Of a stretch of DNA of 64,000 nt, positions 23,401 through 42,322 are shown in pieces. Made by a program: the position numbers and the translations under genes. The notes beneath the pieces were generated by a model, which was given only the letters and a program-made list of their open reading frames with translations, was not told where the DNA came from and made no database searches. Position 1 is the first letter of the stretch, and each line of letters opens with the position of its first letter. This stretch comes from Lineus longissimus. Lineage: Eukaryota > Nemertea > Pilidiophora > Heteronemertea > Lineidae. The DNA is taken from positions 186,001 to 250,000 of the forward strand of contig NC_088314.1 in the NCBI RefSeq assembly GCF_910592395.1, read 5' to 3'.

Positions 23401-26400
23401 TGCCCAGAATGGATGGAACTCTGGGAATTATTCTAAAAATAGCCACATCTCCGGTCGCTAATTTTGACGGAAAACCGTGCTTTTTGCGGCACAAAAACAG
23501 TCCGAAAAGGACAATCCCTTTTTTGTAAGTATCAAAAAAATGAAATACTTAATCTTCAATGTCTTGTGCGTATTCCTGTCAAATTGTATATTGATATTCG
23601 TGGTACAACTCCCAGAATTGTGATGGGAAATTTGCCAGACTTGGACACCGCCTTTTCTCTGACAAACTCTTCCCTGTGTAAAATGTACAGTGGTAGTGTA
23701 TTTTGTACACGTGAAGCGTTTAATGTACACAATAATGATTGATAAAGAAGGTGCATGGTTGTACGGGTTTTTTACAATTCACTGGCAGCTGTGAAGCCCT
23801 GGCCCTCTGGACTTCATTTCGAAGTACAACACGATCGATGTATAATACTGTATATTATACCACAGTAAGCCAACTGCGAAAGCACTATAATTTAAATAAA
23901 GGCACTAGGCTGCCCTAGGTGTAGGTCACAGGTGCCTGGCCCCAGGCCCTGGCACTAGCATGCTAGCACTGTACTGTTCCCGGGTGAAATGCATATGTTA
24001 TGCCCAGGCTGCCCGCAGGCCAAACAAACGTTGTCATATGGTCCATCATAATCATTCATACCACCAGTGATATAGCATGGGCCCATCTCCTGGCCCCCTT
24101 TGCCTGAGTGTACTGGCCATGGCCCATGTATGCCAATAAATATCATTGAAAGTTATGTGCTTTTTAAGTTCCATGGACTTCTCAATTTCAGACTAATCCA
24201 GTATCAACGTGAGAGGTAAAATCACTCACTTGGTTGTGTGGTCATTTCTGAATCTTGATTTGATGTGTTGATGTGATGGATAATTCTGTATTAACCATAA
24301 GAAACCACTGAACCAGCCCCACAGCATAAACAAAGGCTTCGTTATTATTTCATTTTCAAAATCCAGAAAAATCTAAGGTTAATATTGTGTGTTTGATGGT
24401 CCAGATCATCTACATGTGTCACATCAACTCTCACAATAAGAATCAGATGGTCGGTTTTGCTTGAAACCCTTGTTGTGTACAAAGTTGTAACCATCCTCCT
24501 GCTTGACCTTGTGGATTCATGCTGATGGATGAAAAATTTAACCTTGTACTATTCCATACACCCCCCCCCCTCTTCCTACAAACCAGCTTTGTGTTTCAGA
24601 CCTGCTCACCATAACACCTTGGTAGAGAAGTAGAAGACTGTATTTTACATAGATAAACAATATGTTATGTTTGCAAGTTGATACTGGTCAGTTCGCTATC
24701 TCTGCCCAATCTGTGGTATAAGTTCATGCACTGATAAGATGAGCATTCATGATGTGTATACTATCAAGTTAGTAGAGCTTACAGGTTTGGCTGTTCGCCA
24801 TCTGATCACCAGTCCATTTCCTGATTATTCTTTGCCCAATGCATCAATATGTTCCAATTCAAGCTGATAATGATTGTACCTGTGTGGTGTGTGTCAAACC
24901 TAAGATCAAACCAGCTCTAAATGAGCAGTATTCAAGCCTGAAGGCCTCGACTGGGATTGAGAATGTCCCTCGTTGACCTTCATGCCTCAAGAGGCTGATA
25001 TTTCTCTTTGGCATGTATCCTCTGTCAACATCTCTTTCTCACACCTATGTCCCATTACCATGTTGAGTTGGTTTATCCTGCCTCTGCCAATGATGTCTGG
25101 GTCTTTGTATGTGGTGGAGTTGGTCCCCAGTCTGGCTGTACTGTACTACAGGATCTCTACACGTACTTGTAGGTAAAAGAAACACCTCTTTGTGGCCGGT
25201 TCATCTCAGTTTCATTCAGGTGACTAATGTTATTGCTGTTTGATAATTGACTTGGAATGTATCCATATTGTGTGCCTCCTTGAACATTTGCCTTGAGTCC
25301 AAATTGACGAAATATCTGAGTCTGATGACGTTATCATTAATAGAAATCAATACATGTGTGTGAGAAGTTGGCCTGTGTCATATAATGATATAGACTGGAC
25401 TTGATAAAACTGTTTGACATTGTCTGCATTCTCTGGGTAGTCAACAGTAAGGTAGGTGGTGGTGTTCCACCAGGTTTTATAAAAATCTGTCCTCGAGTTA
25501 AGGTTTTCCTAAGATGTTTCACTGAGTGGAACTTATGATTGCTCAAGCTGGGGGGGGGGGGGGGTGGCTGTTATGTTTTTGTCTAGAGAGGTTTCCAACG
25601 ATGTCAGGGGACCAGGCTGGAAACAGGCCCTCTTCAACCCCTCTCACACGTAAACCTTCTGTGTTGTCTTGTCACCTCCACCAAGTCCAACAAAAACCTT
25701 CTTAACAATCTCGTGTTGCATCTCAGTCGAGTTAATTTTTTTAACAGGAAATTTTCAACAATAATTAGTTCAGCCTAATTGAAAAGTACTGCTTGGGCTT
25801 GCATGAAGATTGAGCATGCATGGTTCTTCCTGTGCCAGGCTGGCATGTTAGTTTCTTCCTTGATTTGTATCTTGAACTAATAGCCTGTGTTCAATTTGTT
25901 TCTCTACTGATTGGTGCCAAGTTATTTTGAATGACAATGCCCCTCTTACTTGGCTGTGATTGTGACGCCATTGTGTGGGTGCATTAAATTGCAATCAACT
26001 CTGTAGTGTGGAGGTCCAAGAACATTCATCTTTGCTCGCAATACAATAAAAGCTTCAACATTATTTCAAGTATAATCAATTGTTCTGTGCCGGACCTCAC
26101 TTCCATGGTGGGGTATTAGTGTCAAATTGAAATTCCTAGAAATCAATATCTGTCAATGTGAATACAGGTTTGAGTTGACATGGTATGACTCACTTGAGCA
26201 CACATGGACAACGTGCAGCAGGCCGGTTGATAACCATGATATGAGCCTGTCAGCTATTAGAGCCCTGTTTTCTTCCAGAGCATTGTTCAATAGTTGGTAC
26301 CAATAAACATGTACAGGACATCGATGTTGAAGAGAAGTATTCAGCTTGCTGCACCCATGGGCATCATTAGCATACTAAACCAGAATAATTCTCCAAACTC

Positions 26401-28497
26401 CAATGTGTTCTTGATAGAAAATGCCCCATAACACCTCGATCAAAATGGGTCTTTGATTGTTTTTTTCCATCAGCATGCAATCATCAATGTTGCTATTTTC
26501 AGCCCACACCTTTGGGGCGATAGAAAATGTATTCATTAAAAGCTCATCATCCATCTAATGTTGAGGAATGATTGTCAAAGTACATATTACGCTGTGAACA
26601 GCTGTACATAGCGCTGTAGCCAAGACGTAGATCTCTTTTGTTGTTTGAACACTTACTTAGATTGAAAAACCAATCAATTATCCCAATCTGCAATTGGGTG
26701 CCATCCCAAGTTTCAGCAGTTGTAATTACTTTGTAAAATTGCAGCAATTCCCTCTGATATAGCAGGACATGAAAGTCACACTAAGCATGCCATTGATTCT
26801 GTGTGCACCATCCTTTCATTGATTTATCTGTCAAATACACAAGCAGGCTGCTGGGAAGTTGGATTAAGATATCTAAACCCAGGTCACCTTGGTTAGGATG
26901 AGATCTACTGTAGACATCAGGATGGTTGTTTATTGTCAAAGACTAAGAGTGAGGTGGTGAGATCGGGCAGATCAGCTGAACTGATCAATGGATTCCCTTC
27001 AAGCACCATATCCCAACCATCTCTGGCCCAGACATTGAGGTGATATCTTATGAATCTGTTCAAACATGTCAACTTGTTGTCATGGCAGACTCGTTTCCTA
27101 GGCAACAAGCAAATTGTTCAGTCTCTTAAAGGTCCATGCACCATCTTCATTATTTTGTACGTCTGTGAGCCAAAGTGTATAACTGGTGAGCACAGTGGCC
27201 CTGGCTGATGCATCAAATGAAATGATAGGTTTCCTGGGAATGCTGTCAGTGTTTGGCCTGCGAGGCTCACTGTAAGTTTATGAGTATGACCATGGGAGTT
27301 TCCTTTCTTTATAGCAACATTATCATATACTGTCTGAGTTCATGAATATTGATCTGAACGTATAGTAATCTTATCCAACACTTTGTTGTACATGTAATTG
27401 TTGTGATTGTTAGTGCTTGATCATATCCAGGCCCTGCAGAACATAATCAGCTCCACCCACATTTGATTAGACCTTGATCTGCTGTGCGAATGGGATCCTA
27501 ACTAACTCCTTACTCCTCCACTTGGCTCCACAGATAGCCGTTCTACATGACACTGGCCGCTGTGTTCCAAGATGATCGTCTTCTCCTCCTACATGACATA
27601 ACCTTGCTAATCCTCTTGCCTTGCCTGGCACGGATGAGTAGGTGGATGATGGCATACCTTGCCCTTATAAAGCCTGCGACCCTGGAAGACAGCCATCTGA
27701 TAATGCTGATCAAATAACTGGTTTAGTTCACATTTTCCTGCCAGTGCCAGTCTACGAAGATGAGACCTATTGAAAGAAGGTCTTGACTAGCCTTGTTAAG
27801 GGTAGACTGGGCTGCAAGTATCTCCTCTGTTGACATGGTGCAATGACCTCCCTCCTTAGGTGCTGCTCACTAGTTTCTTGACAGGGTTGATCCAATCAGA
27901 TGTTGCTGGCCTACTCTTCTCGCAAGTGGAAAAGAGATGTAAACAAATTTGAAGCATCTAATTTGCAGCTGACACACCATTGAGTGTTTAGAATGTCTGT
28001 GTCTCATGAGAAACGTTAGAGAAAGGAGAATTTAATGCCATCAAAGCTGCGTTGGCTTAATTGGGAGTATTGGCTGGGGATTGAGATGAGATCATGTGCG
28101 AAGGCGGATTTATGGCGTAGAATAACGTTTTGTTTTTGCATACTTCTCAGTGAGGTATACATGTAGTAGGAGTGAAACACTGCAGAAAACCACACACCAT
28201 AACCCCAAATGCTCCAGTCAATATACATGTATGAACCTGACAGACTTCAACAAGTTCAGGTGAAAGTTCTGTGTCAAGAGTGTTAATTTCGTACCCGACT
28301 GGGACAATCAAGTCTGCTGTTCTCATAACTGAGATTACCTCGTTAACTCTTGGTCTAATTAGTACCTCAACACAAACATCCATCAATTCATGTCACATGA
28401 CATCATTGTATGCAGTAACATGCATCAGACTGCTCAAGAGGCCTGATGAGGTTTGGCTGCTAGATCTGAATAATTCATGTTGGTTACCTGGCATTTT
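23401..28497. other. Intergenic or Rap1 5' intron, nothing recognised
   Basis: No coding exon is recognised. The stretch contains homopolymer runs (C10 at 24561-24570, G15 at 25550-25564). It could contain non-coding 5' exons of Rap1, because both Rap1 start exons have upstream splice acceptors, but nothing in the sequence locates them. Confidence 0.35.
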
Positions 28498-28684
28498 CCC
28501 AATGCATTGAATGGCATGATCCTGTGTGGGATCCAACGCCAGGATGGCCTTCTTCAGAGGCATCAACCAGTGCAGTGCCAACAGATGGCTCAACCTGGCC
28601 TGATAAGACTTGGCCGATGACTGAAGCAAACATGCCAGTCTGCCTTACCCAATGCATTGCACAGCCTGATCCATATGGGATCTT
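28498..28684. repeat. Imperfect direct duplication, 150 bp apart
   Basis: CCCAATGCATTG, then TGATCC, then TGGGATC occur in the same order and spacing at 28498-28534 and 28648-28684. The sequence between is not obviously repeated. Confidence 0.6.
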
Positions 28685-30794
28685 ACTCCATCGCCCGGCT
28701 GGCTATGATCGGAGTCGTGTTTCATTTACTATGATGCGTTTCCAAAGGAACCATGCCTCGCATCACCATTAATCCCCGGGGCGTGGGTAGTGCTATAAAG
28801 TAAAACAAACAATGGAGGAGGTAATGACTGGAAGAAGTGGGCTGGATATCTATCGGTCCTTCTTGGCGACAGCGTTTCCAAAGGAACGGAAATATCTGCA
28901 GTGTCGGGATTGATACGTTGACTGGTTGCAGTCGTGTTATTGATTATGACGTGGGAATGATATCATCGTATATGAGTGGTACGTAGTGTTGTGGTTGCCT
29001 TTCTAACAATCCCTCTTTCCTGCTTGCAGCAAGTTAGGCTCAAGGTGTGCTGGTGTCCAACTTCCAACCCAAGGCTCGTGGTGTAATGTACAATTACATG
29101 TGCTGTCCTGGGTGCCTCGGCCTGCATGACATCATTGATGCAGGTCAATTGTCATTCAGCTCACAACTTGAGACAGCCCTCATTTGCCACCAAAACTCAT
29201 TATTCACTTCACACATGTGATGTGAGCGGCATTTTGATGGCAAAAACTAGCAATCGTTGAAAAGTGCCCATTTACCGTTTGTAATGCATTGGTTACAGCC
29301 TGTCCTTCCCGCATGATTTTGGCTGACTTGTTTGATTCTTCTTTAAAAAGTTGGGTCAGAGACTGAGCTCCGCACGCCAAATTGGCACTTCAGCATGGTG
29401 AATGTCCATATTTCAGTCTATGCTACTGATGTGTCTATAATAAGCTAGCTGATGAGGCCTTAGGTTCAAGGGATCCAGACTCTGCTGCGAAGTCTTGCAA
29501 AAGTTTATGGATTTAGAGTATCGTTGAGAATATGAATCATGGGTGATCTCAGTATTCATCCTTTTGCGTTATCGATCACAATATTGGTTTCCATTCAAAA
29601 GGTGAACACTAAAAGAGAACGATTTCATTCAATTTTCAATCAATATTGAAAAGTCATTGATTATTGAGTGTTTCCAACAAAACAATATGTGTGATCATGG
29701 TTTCAAAACAAATCTAGTTCATTGATCTGTTCTAGTTGTCCAAAATTAGATCTGTAAGCTTCACAAAGACCTTGGAAATTCACGTACTCTTGCCTTGTCC
29801 TCCAAGCTTTTGGAATTTGAACTTGAAATGTATTATCAGAATCCTTTTTGCATTTTTGCTCTCTTCTGCTTCACTTTTAGCTGTTTTTGCCCCAGACTGC
29901 TCTATATTGAACTTAAGATCAGTTTTTAGCCAGAGTATTTATCATGTGCCATTTCTTGGGATTGAAGTTTTAAGATGAGATTCAGCCTACTCTTTCTTGG
30001 AACAAAAACCTCCTTTCGAAAGTGACTAATAATAAGCCTCTGACATTCTCTTTGAGATGAGCACATAAGATCCCGTCGTGTCATCGTATGCTGTCTTATT
30101 GTATTTCTTTGCTATTCGATCATCGCGATCTTTTGAAACACAATCCTTTTGAAAACATCTTATATAAAGATCTTGGAAGTCACTTTTCATTTTGTTGGTG
30201 ATTTCTCGGGGTGAGGAGAATTCATTGCATGCTTCGGCATTCCTAACAAAAGAACGTTGTATTGGTGGAAATTGTGGTTTGATGATGGCGATTTATTCAG
30301 TCGGATATCCGCAATCGTTTTTCAACCACAAATTGTGATCAATTGTTATTGTGCTTGATACACTGACAACACAGGTAGGAGGCACCTTTCATATCATCGT
30401 GCGATATCATGATTCACAAGAAGGTATAGGTTAACTTCCTTTCTTTCAACTTTGGTTGTCTTTTTAAAAGCCGATCCAACCCACGTTTATTGGCCTTGGA
30501 AAACCAGGTTTGTGATGTGTCTGCCGTTCCTCGGTGTTTATTTGATGGGTGATGGATCAAACGTCAGGCTTGCCCCTGACTTTATCATTGATCAATTGAA
30601 TGGTGTTTATTTTCATCATGAGTGGGTGGTAGGTCATAACTTGATGATCGATAGTTATTGGGCGGCTCAATAAGGAAGACGCCTTCATCTACCAGGACGT
30701 TGGAGTGTGTCTTCTGTGGAACCTGCTGATGGCATTTTAATTTGATAAGAGTCACATAGTCAATTACATAGGATGTCCTATTTGCCCAAATACC
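28685..30794. other. Intergenic, weak promoter-like motif only
   Basis: GGGGCGTGGG at 28777-28786 is followed by TATAAAG at 28794-28800, a possible GC-box/TATA pair on the plus strand. The pair could serve a non-coding Rap1 leader exon, but no exon is visible and chance occurrence is likely. Nothing else is recognised up to the minisatellite at 30795. Confidence 0.2.
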
Positions 30795-31014
30795 ATTCAT
30801 GCTGGCACGGTATTCATGCTGGCACGGTATTCATGCTGGCACGGTATTCATGCTGGCACGGTATTCATGCTGGCACGGTATTCATGCTGGCACGGTATTC
30901 ATGCTGGCACGGTATTCATGCTGGCACGGTATTCATGCTGGCACGGTATTCATGCTGGCACGGTATTCATGCTGGCACGGTATTCATGCTGGCACGGTAT
31001 TCATGCTGGCACGT
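30795..31014. repeat. Minisatellite, about 13 copies of a 17-bp unit
   Basis: The unit ATTCATGCTGGCACGGT is repeated with no internal variation from 30795; the last copy breaks at CACGTTGG. Three overlapping apparent ORFs arise here because 17 is not divisible by three; they are artefacts. Confidence 0.97.
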
Positions 31015-32712
31015 TGGAATGAGGTGGTGACTGCACAATAGAAGCTCAACTTGAACCTCTGCCACAGACCATCCAATAATAGAAGTTGGTGATATCTCAT
31101 GGGTGGTCAGTGTATCCCAAACACCACACAGAACTCCACTGAATCAGACCCTTGGGTTCTTTATTAACAAGTGTCTGTTGGCTGCCGGGCCAGAATAGCT
31201 GCTGCCACTTATCCCAAGGGAATGCTTCATGTACTTTGCATAATTCATGGATTAACATTATTCATCGGTTTATGTTGGATTAGTGAAACTGACATACTGT
31301 ACATAGTCTTTATGCTTGTGGTGAACAGTCTTCTAGCTAGCCCAAACACACTCTGTGTTGAGCTCCCTGCTTCATAAAACCGACACACCCCTTTACTATT
31401 CAGTCTCCAATGTGTTGGGAGATTTGAATTTTGTGCAGTTACGGGTATTGTTCAGGTATGAATAAGAAGGTACATAAAAGATTTGAGGTTATTGATTCAT
31501 GACGAGGCCCTTATTTGGAGGAGAGTCTTTCCCCGCCTACTTCATGAGTGGGCTTATCCTGAAAGCTGCGATGTTGTACGTGGACTGTCTGATCATTCCT
31601 ATTCCCAAAGATGATATAACGAGATGGGAGAAAAGGTGTAAAAGGGCCTCTCAATTTATAACCGCGATGACCGTTTCCATGGGAACAATAAGTAATATAT
31701 CTAAGCATTGAACTTGTGACCAGGGGCCACACCAAGATATGGGTGGTAAGACTTCGTTGCTGGGGGGGGGGGGGTGCCTCCTTATTGTTAACAGTTTATT
31801 ATTGGCAGTAATAGTCATTACCATTGATCATTGAACAATTACAGCATACTATCCTTTGAACAATACTGGTCATCAGTGTATAACAAGTAATCAGAATGGT
31901 TGATTGTGAGTTGGTGTCTAAAGGTCAACACAGGAGCTGTTGTAGTGGGATGGTCCTCACCTTTATTTGGTCCTATTGGAAGGATCTCATAAGTATATTT
32001 AGCTTGTGTTTTCCTGTCTTTACAACAACAGCTCACGATCACCTGTCATCTTGATGGGAAGGTGCAGCAATCACTGTCAGAGTCATTTGAATTGAGACAA
32101 CAAAGCTGTATGATCTTCCTGGAGAAAGTATGAGTGGCAGAATCCAGATGTTTAGGAAAGTTTCTTCTGGACAGTGTTGTTGTTATGTTGTCTTGTCAGA
32201 TGTCATTTCAGATTCAATGGTGGGGCATGTTCTGATGATGGCGGAGATAGGGTGTGGTCCCAGGGTTCCCACCAGTCAAGCGGAAGCTCTATTGTTATCT
32301 GCAGAGAGGCTGCTGATGAGATTTATTTCTCGTTAAGACCAACAACAAAAACACAATCACAAATTCATCATCACCCCTATATGGCATGTCACAAGCAAAA
32401 CATCACATGAATGAACCTAAAAACTTGATGACACTTCATGACAAATACCCTGGCACGGTACTAGTTAAAAACTGCAACAAAGATACTCTTGCTTTGAGAC
32501 ATCAGCACCACTTACAAACTTGGATATCACTTTTCCTGAGCTTCTAGTATAAATTACTCTCGTGAATAGCTCTTGAATTTCTCTCCCCTGCCTTCCTGAT
32601 GGCAGAAGCCAAAGAGCACCTGCTTCAGAGACAATTAGTCGTCCTCCTCACAACACCAATCAAGATTCATGAGACTAACATGTTGACATGTTCCTCTTGT
32701 TTCTCGTTGCAG
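31015..32712. other. Upstream of Rap1, nothing recognised
   Basis: No coding exon is recognised. A run of 13 G at 31762-31774 is present. The stretch ends at the acceptor TTTCTCGTTGCAG (AG at 32711-32712) that precedes Rap1 exon 1a, so at least the end is probably a Rap1 intron. Confidence 0.4.
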
Positions 32713-32753
32713 TGTTAGTTTGGTTGCCTGATTAAACCGCCACCATTTCGAGA

Positions 32754-37954
<5,201 letters not shown>

Positions 37955-39475
37955 GATGTTGATGAGAAAGTCGATGAAACAGGTAGGTGAACAAAATGGC
38001 TGAATGTTGGTGATGTTGTTGCTTCTCCCGCTCCTCTGATCATTCAAAGGACTGACCATCTATCTGTCAGCTGAAGACCATTGTTGAATCAACAACTCCA
38101 GAGATCTTTTAGGCAGCATCCCTTTCTTGTGTCTTATACGATGGATGTAATACTCAACAATTCTGAAAAGTTCTCTCTTTCCTTTCAGAGGTGACCTCTT
38201 ACTGTTCACATCTTCCAAACACCGGACCACACAAAGACCAAATGCATCTCGCAAACGTGAGCGTGCTGCTCATTCTTGAGTGAGGAATACTGGTGATCTT
38301 CTAACTTCTGTGGACTTTCTGTCTCCTGAATGAACTTCGGCAAAATTGGGTTGGTGAGATTATCCATAGACTTGGTGTTCTTCACACAAAATGACGGGAT
38401 TACATGAGAATATCACAAAAATTATATTTTGTATGTTTGTTTTTGGACCGGCATCCGTGGGTCTGTGTGCTGCAAAATGAAAAAAAGGGAGGGGAGAAAA
38501 TCATCTGACCTAATCTCACGTTTTATACCTGAATAACTGGTTCATTGTTAAATATCAACCCTGGTACAGTGTGTAAACTCTAGTAAGATAGGGACGTTGG
38601 TGCCGGAGTGATGTCTCCTATGTGACAGACACTTGATTCATCGAGGGAGGTGGGCCTACATTGCTGGGAAAATCTCACTTGCTTGCAATGTGAGGAGTAT
38701 TTGAGCACTGGAACAGACCATTCAGAATGAGAATGACTTATGTTGGGTTTAATCTTATGGCCACAACTGTCTTCTCCTTTTGAACTGTTGTTGAATCGAA
38801 CTGGGACCTATGGATAGTAACTATGGAACTACATGTAACTGGTTTTCAAACCTTGTCTGGGTGTTTCGATTATAAGAGTCGCTAACATTGCAATTGAAAC
38901 TAGTGTTTTCGCTGGGACAAAATGAAGTCTGCAGTGCACCCTTGTAATCACCGACAACCTTGTCCCCGCCCAATCCTGCAAAGTGTACTTGGTGTATGTA
39001 TATATGTATTAATCATCACCCTAATGTGAGCCTAATCAGTATATTTTAATAGTGATTTCATGTTGTGAATCCATTGGTAGCAGATGATCAGATGAAATAT
39101 GGTGATGGTAACCATTTTAGTTGATGTCTTATGTTCTATTTCTCTGTCTCGACTAGATTATCTTCAAGGGATGCTGATGACCGCTGTGAAGAATTCTGGT
39201 TAAACATGTCCCGACCTGGTGCTGATAACTATAAATATCTTGATAAGTTTATGTGTGTTTCTTGTTGGGTCTCCATCTTAAGGGTGATGCCTGGTCTGTG
39301 AGGGATGATGAAGCTGTTCTCACCTTGATGGAGAAGAATGTCAAGACCAACCCTTGAAAGCTTTACCAACCATTGTATGATCTTAAGTATTTTGTTATCT
39401 CTTCACTTCTTGGTTGTTTTTTATCACTGTACTTGAGAGGGCCGAGTGAAATAAATAAATGATCTTAGTTTGTTA
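37955..39475 (+). other. Rap1: Inferred Rap1 3'UTR, possibly with an intron
   Basis: The region runs to the overlapping AATAAATAAA at 39450-39459. A canonical donor (CAG/GTAGGT, intron from 37983) and acceptor (TCTTTCCTTTCAG, exon from 38189) could remove a 206-bp intron starting 28 nt after the stop, a distance that would not normally trigger nonsense-mediated decay. No other coding sequence is seen. Confidence 0.5.
39450..39459 (+). promoter_or_regulatory. Rap1: Candidate polyadenylation signal of Rap1
   Basis: Two overlapping AATAAA hexamers (AATAAATAAATG), the first strong pair after the Rap1 stop codon. Confidence 0.55.
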
Positions 39476-40164
39476 ATAATGAGTCTGGTCGTCTGCCAAC
39501 AATGGATAGTAGTCAATTTGTAGTGTTTTGAAATCCTTTCTAAGGTCAGAGGTGATATTGGCCTTCTCTGTGTTATGTTGGTACTCTGGTGGCTGCCTGT
39601 ACTGACAGTCACTGCCCCGTGACTGGCAGGTACCAACAGAGATCTGGTGATGTCTTCAGATGGACAGAGGGGTGAAAGTCCATTGCAAGTCTGATTGGAG
39701 CACTGAATCAGTCGTTCATGAAGATTTAGAAATAGAAATGATGTGTTTGTTGATTCTGGGCAAGATGGTACAACCAGAGACTCATCTGTCATCACACATA
39801 GATACATCAATGTGACCTCTGTAGGAATGACCTTTAGTAATTGTACAGCATTTAATACTACTATATAACCGTCTATTTAAGTTATATCGTCACTGTCCAT
39901 CATATAATATACATTTGAATAACATCATTTTATTTTTTCTGTTCATTTTGTACATAGTGGTGTAGTATAGCAAATAGTTGCTTTAAAAAATGATAAGAAA
40001 AAAACAAGTGTACATACATGTAACCTTAAGCCTGACCTTGGCACCGAGCTCTGTGTATTCAGTGAAGCAGGATCATCTCCCATGCGTTTTATTCTACTAC
40101 CGTACTGGCCAACCGTAGTAGTGGCAGCGGTCATTGCAGGGCTCAACTGAGCTCAACCTCAAGG

Positions 40165-40236
40165 CAACCAGACTTGGGTTCGAACCCACAACCCTTGGAT
40201 TGAGTCAGCCACCTTTATCACTATGCCACCTTCAGT
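40165..40236 (-). mobile_element. tRNA-derived SINE head
   Basis: On the minus strand the sequence reads GGTGGCATAGTG (A box, 40219-40230) followed, 43 nt later, by GGGTTCGAACCC (B box, 40176-40187). That is the normal A-B spacing of a tRNA-type Pol III promoter. The T-stem pairs only partly and no intact acceptor stem is present, so this is a SINE or tRNA relic rather than a working tRNA. The SINE body would extend towards lower coordinates; its end was not found. Confidence 0.65.
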
Positions 40237-42322
40237 CGGTTTTGGACCAATAACAATAATTGGCAATGAATGAATAAAGCTGCCAACATTTTGGTAAATG
40301 ACATGTATTGAGTACTGTCAGTTTTTAAACAGCATATTTTTGTAGATGGACATTTAAGCTATGGCGTTCATTAATTCTTGGCCTAATAACTTGCTATAAA
40401 GCATTTGTTTAAACAACCTTCATCATCTTTTTTCAATTCGATTTCTTGTCACTCGGCAGATCTTGGATGCTATTGTATACTAGTTTCCATTGCATATTTA
40501 CTATCAAACATGCACCCTGAATAAATCCCATGGCAGCCGAGGTGGAAATCTTATGCTGTACACAAAGTTTCTGCACTTTAATCCTGATATTGTAGCTTAT
40601 CTCATGGATAAATCTTCTTTTCTTGACATTTTGCTCTTTATGTTGTGATGGAAGAGCTTTTAGGCTGTGCTTAGTTTCAAAACTTGATGGTGTACAGGGC
40701 AGTGCTGCCATCTATCCAACGTCAACATTGGCTTGTTTCTACGCAAATTCTGCTAGAATATGAACAGATTCTGTTCAAAGATTGGCCAACATATCTTCTC
40801 ATTTCTAGTGTCTCTCTAGGGCTGTCAGTATGTTGAGACACCAATAGTGGGCCACTTTTGGTCCTCGATATCTAATATCTGCTGGAGGTGACAGCCACAC
40901 TATTGCTTGAGGATACATCCTGTTATGTTTAGTGACAAGGCTTCTCTCAAGAATGCTTCAATGAAAGTGCATCCTCACATACCAAGGTTCATTTGCCAGT
41001 CTCTCACTTTGGCAATTTGGAGGCAGGAACGCAAGAAAGTGAGGTTGCAAAGTACTATTTTTTCCCCTTAACGTGCTATGTGTTTTATATCAGACTGAAA
41101 CTCATCTCTGAAACATTGGTGCAAGTCATGAAGTGGTGCATATTAAGGCCTGAGCTACGACAATAGCGATCTGTTTCTGTATTCAACCATTGATATTGCC
41201 GTGTTTTCTTTACTGAAGTAGAAGCATCCAGTGTGATCCTGTCGGCATTAGTTCAGACTTTAGGTCTTTAATTATCCAACACCACCTATAGGTGACAGAT
41301 AGGACTAATTTCTAATTCAAGTTTGTGACTGAGAATTGTTGTTGTTGAGATATTTTTCCACCCGATGTATGAGTGTTGTCAAGGAAGCCTACACCTTCCA
41401 AGTCTTATAATCAGTCAACCTATTCAGACTACATTGCATAACTCAGTTTGTCGTAAATTTGGGTTGGAAAAGGAACTGGAGGAAGACCACTGCCAGTAGT
41501 TCTCCTCTTGAAGGAATACCAGTCTGACTGAGTGTTACTTCATGGCGGCATCACTGGGAATTCATTGTTGTCACAAAACATTTGATCATGCCCATTATGC
41601 GTTAGGTGTTTGAGGTCACTCAGGCTGCATGTAATCGCCAATCCAGTCCCCGCTGTATTAATGTTTCTCAATGAAAATTGGGCCAATTCAACCTGTTTTT
41701 GGAGCAGCGAAACATGTAAAAGCAGAATTATAATTTCTTGAACAAATAAAGTTTAACAAAATTAAAGCATCTTGACTGATTGTTTTGTGATGTAGCATTA
41801 GTTGGGGTGACATCCTACTACATTGCTTACTCCCATTCACTGTGGCACCAAAGCTGGGACAGCCTTTTCCAGCATCCATCCATGAAGAAGGCCTGTTTGT
41901 TGGGCTTGCACACCAAAACTTAGAGAAAAGATGGGACAACACTTTCTGTGAACTTTCTTTTATTTGTGGTGTTCAAGACACAAAACCACTATCATTCCAA
42001 ATCCGAGTATCCTAGCAGAGACGTGGGATAAGATGGCCAAGTGGGATTAGCTGGGAATGTTTACCACACTTCGCACTACGTAGCCAAACATGATTCGCCA
42101 ACCACAAGATGAGGTTGGTCGAAGCATGTTCGCAGCCATATGGAGAATAGTGCTTTATACAAACAGTTTGGTGACAATCTCACCGAAGTGTCACAATCTA
42201 TACCTTGTACAGTCCTCTAGCAGAGCGAGTGAAAAATCACTCGAAACATCAACCAACTCTAACAGTCCAAACCATGTGCCATCCGTTCAGACAATCACAC
42301 CGCGAATCCATGGTCCATGCAG
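40237..42322. other. Intergenic, nothing firmly recognised
   Basis: A minus-strand ATG frame at 40433-40711 (92 aa, Lys/Arg-rich middle) and one at 41688-41942 are present, but neither is longer than chance predicts nor similar to a family I know. TTTATT at 41959-41964 could be an AATAAA signal for the minus-strand ORF ending at 42323. Confidence 0.35.

Noticed and set aside
27093-27106. RFX X-box consensus sites (also 31673-31686)
   Set aside because: Both fit the degenerate consensus, but several matches are expected by chance in 64 kb and neither lies near a recognised gene start.
30773-31041. Three staggered plus-strand open frames rich in His, Ala and Gly
   Set aside because: They result from a 17-bp unit read in each frame; no start context or splice support.
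40433-40711. 92-codon minus-strand ATG frame
   Set aside because: Composition looks protein-like, but the length is within chance expectation and there is no similarity I recognise.
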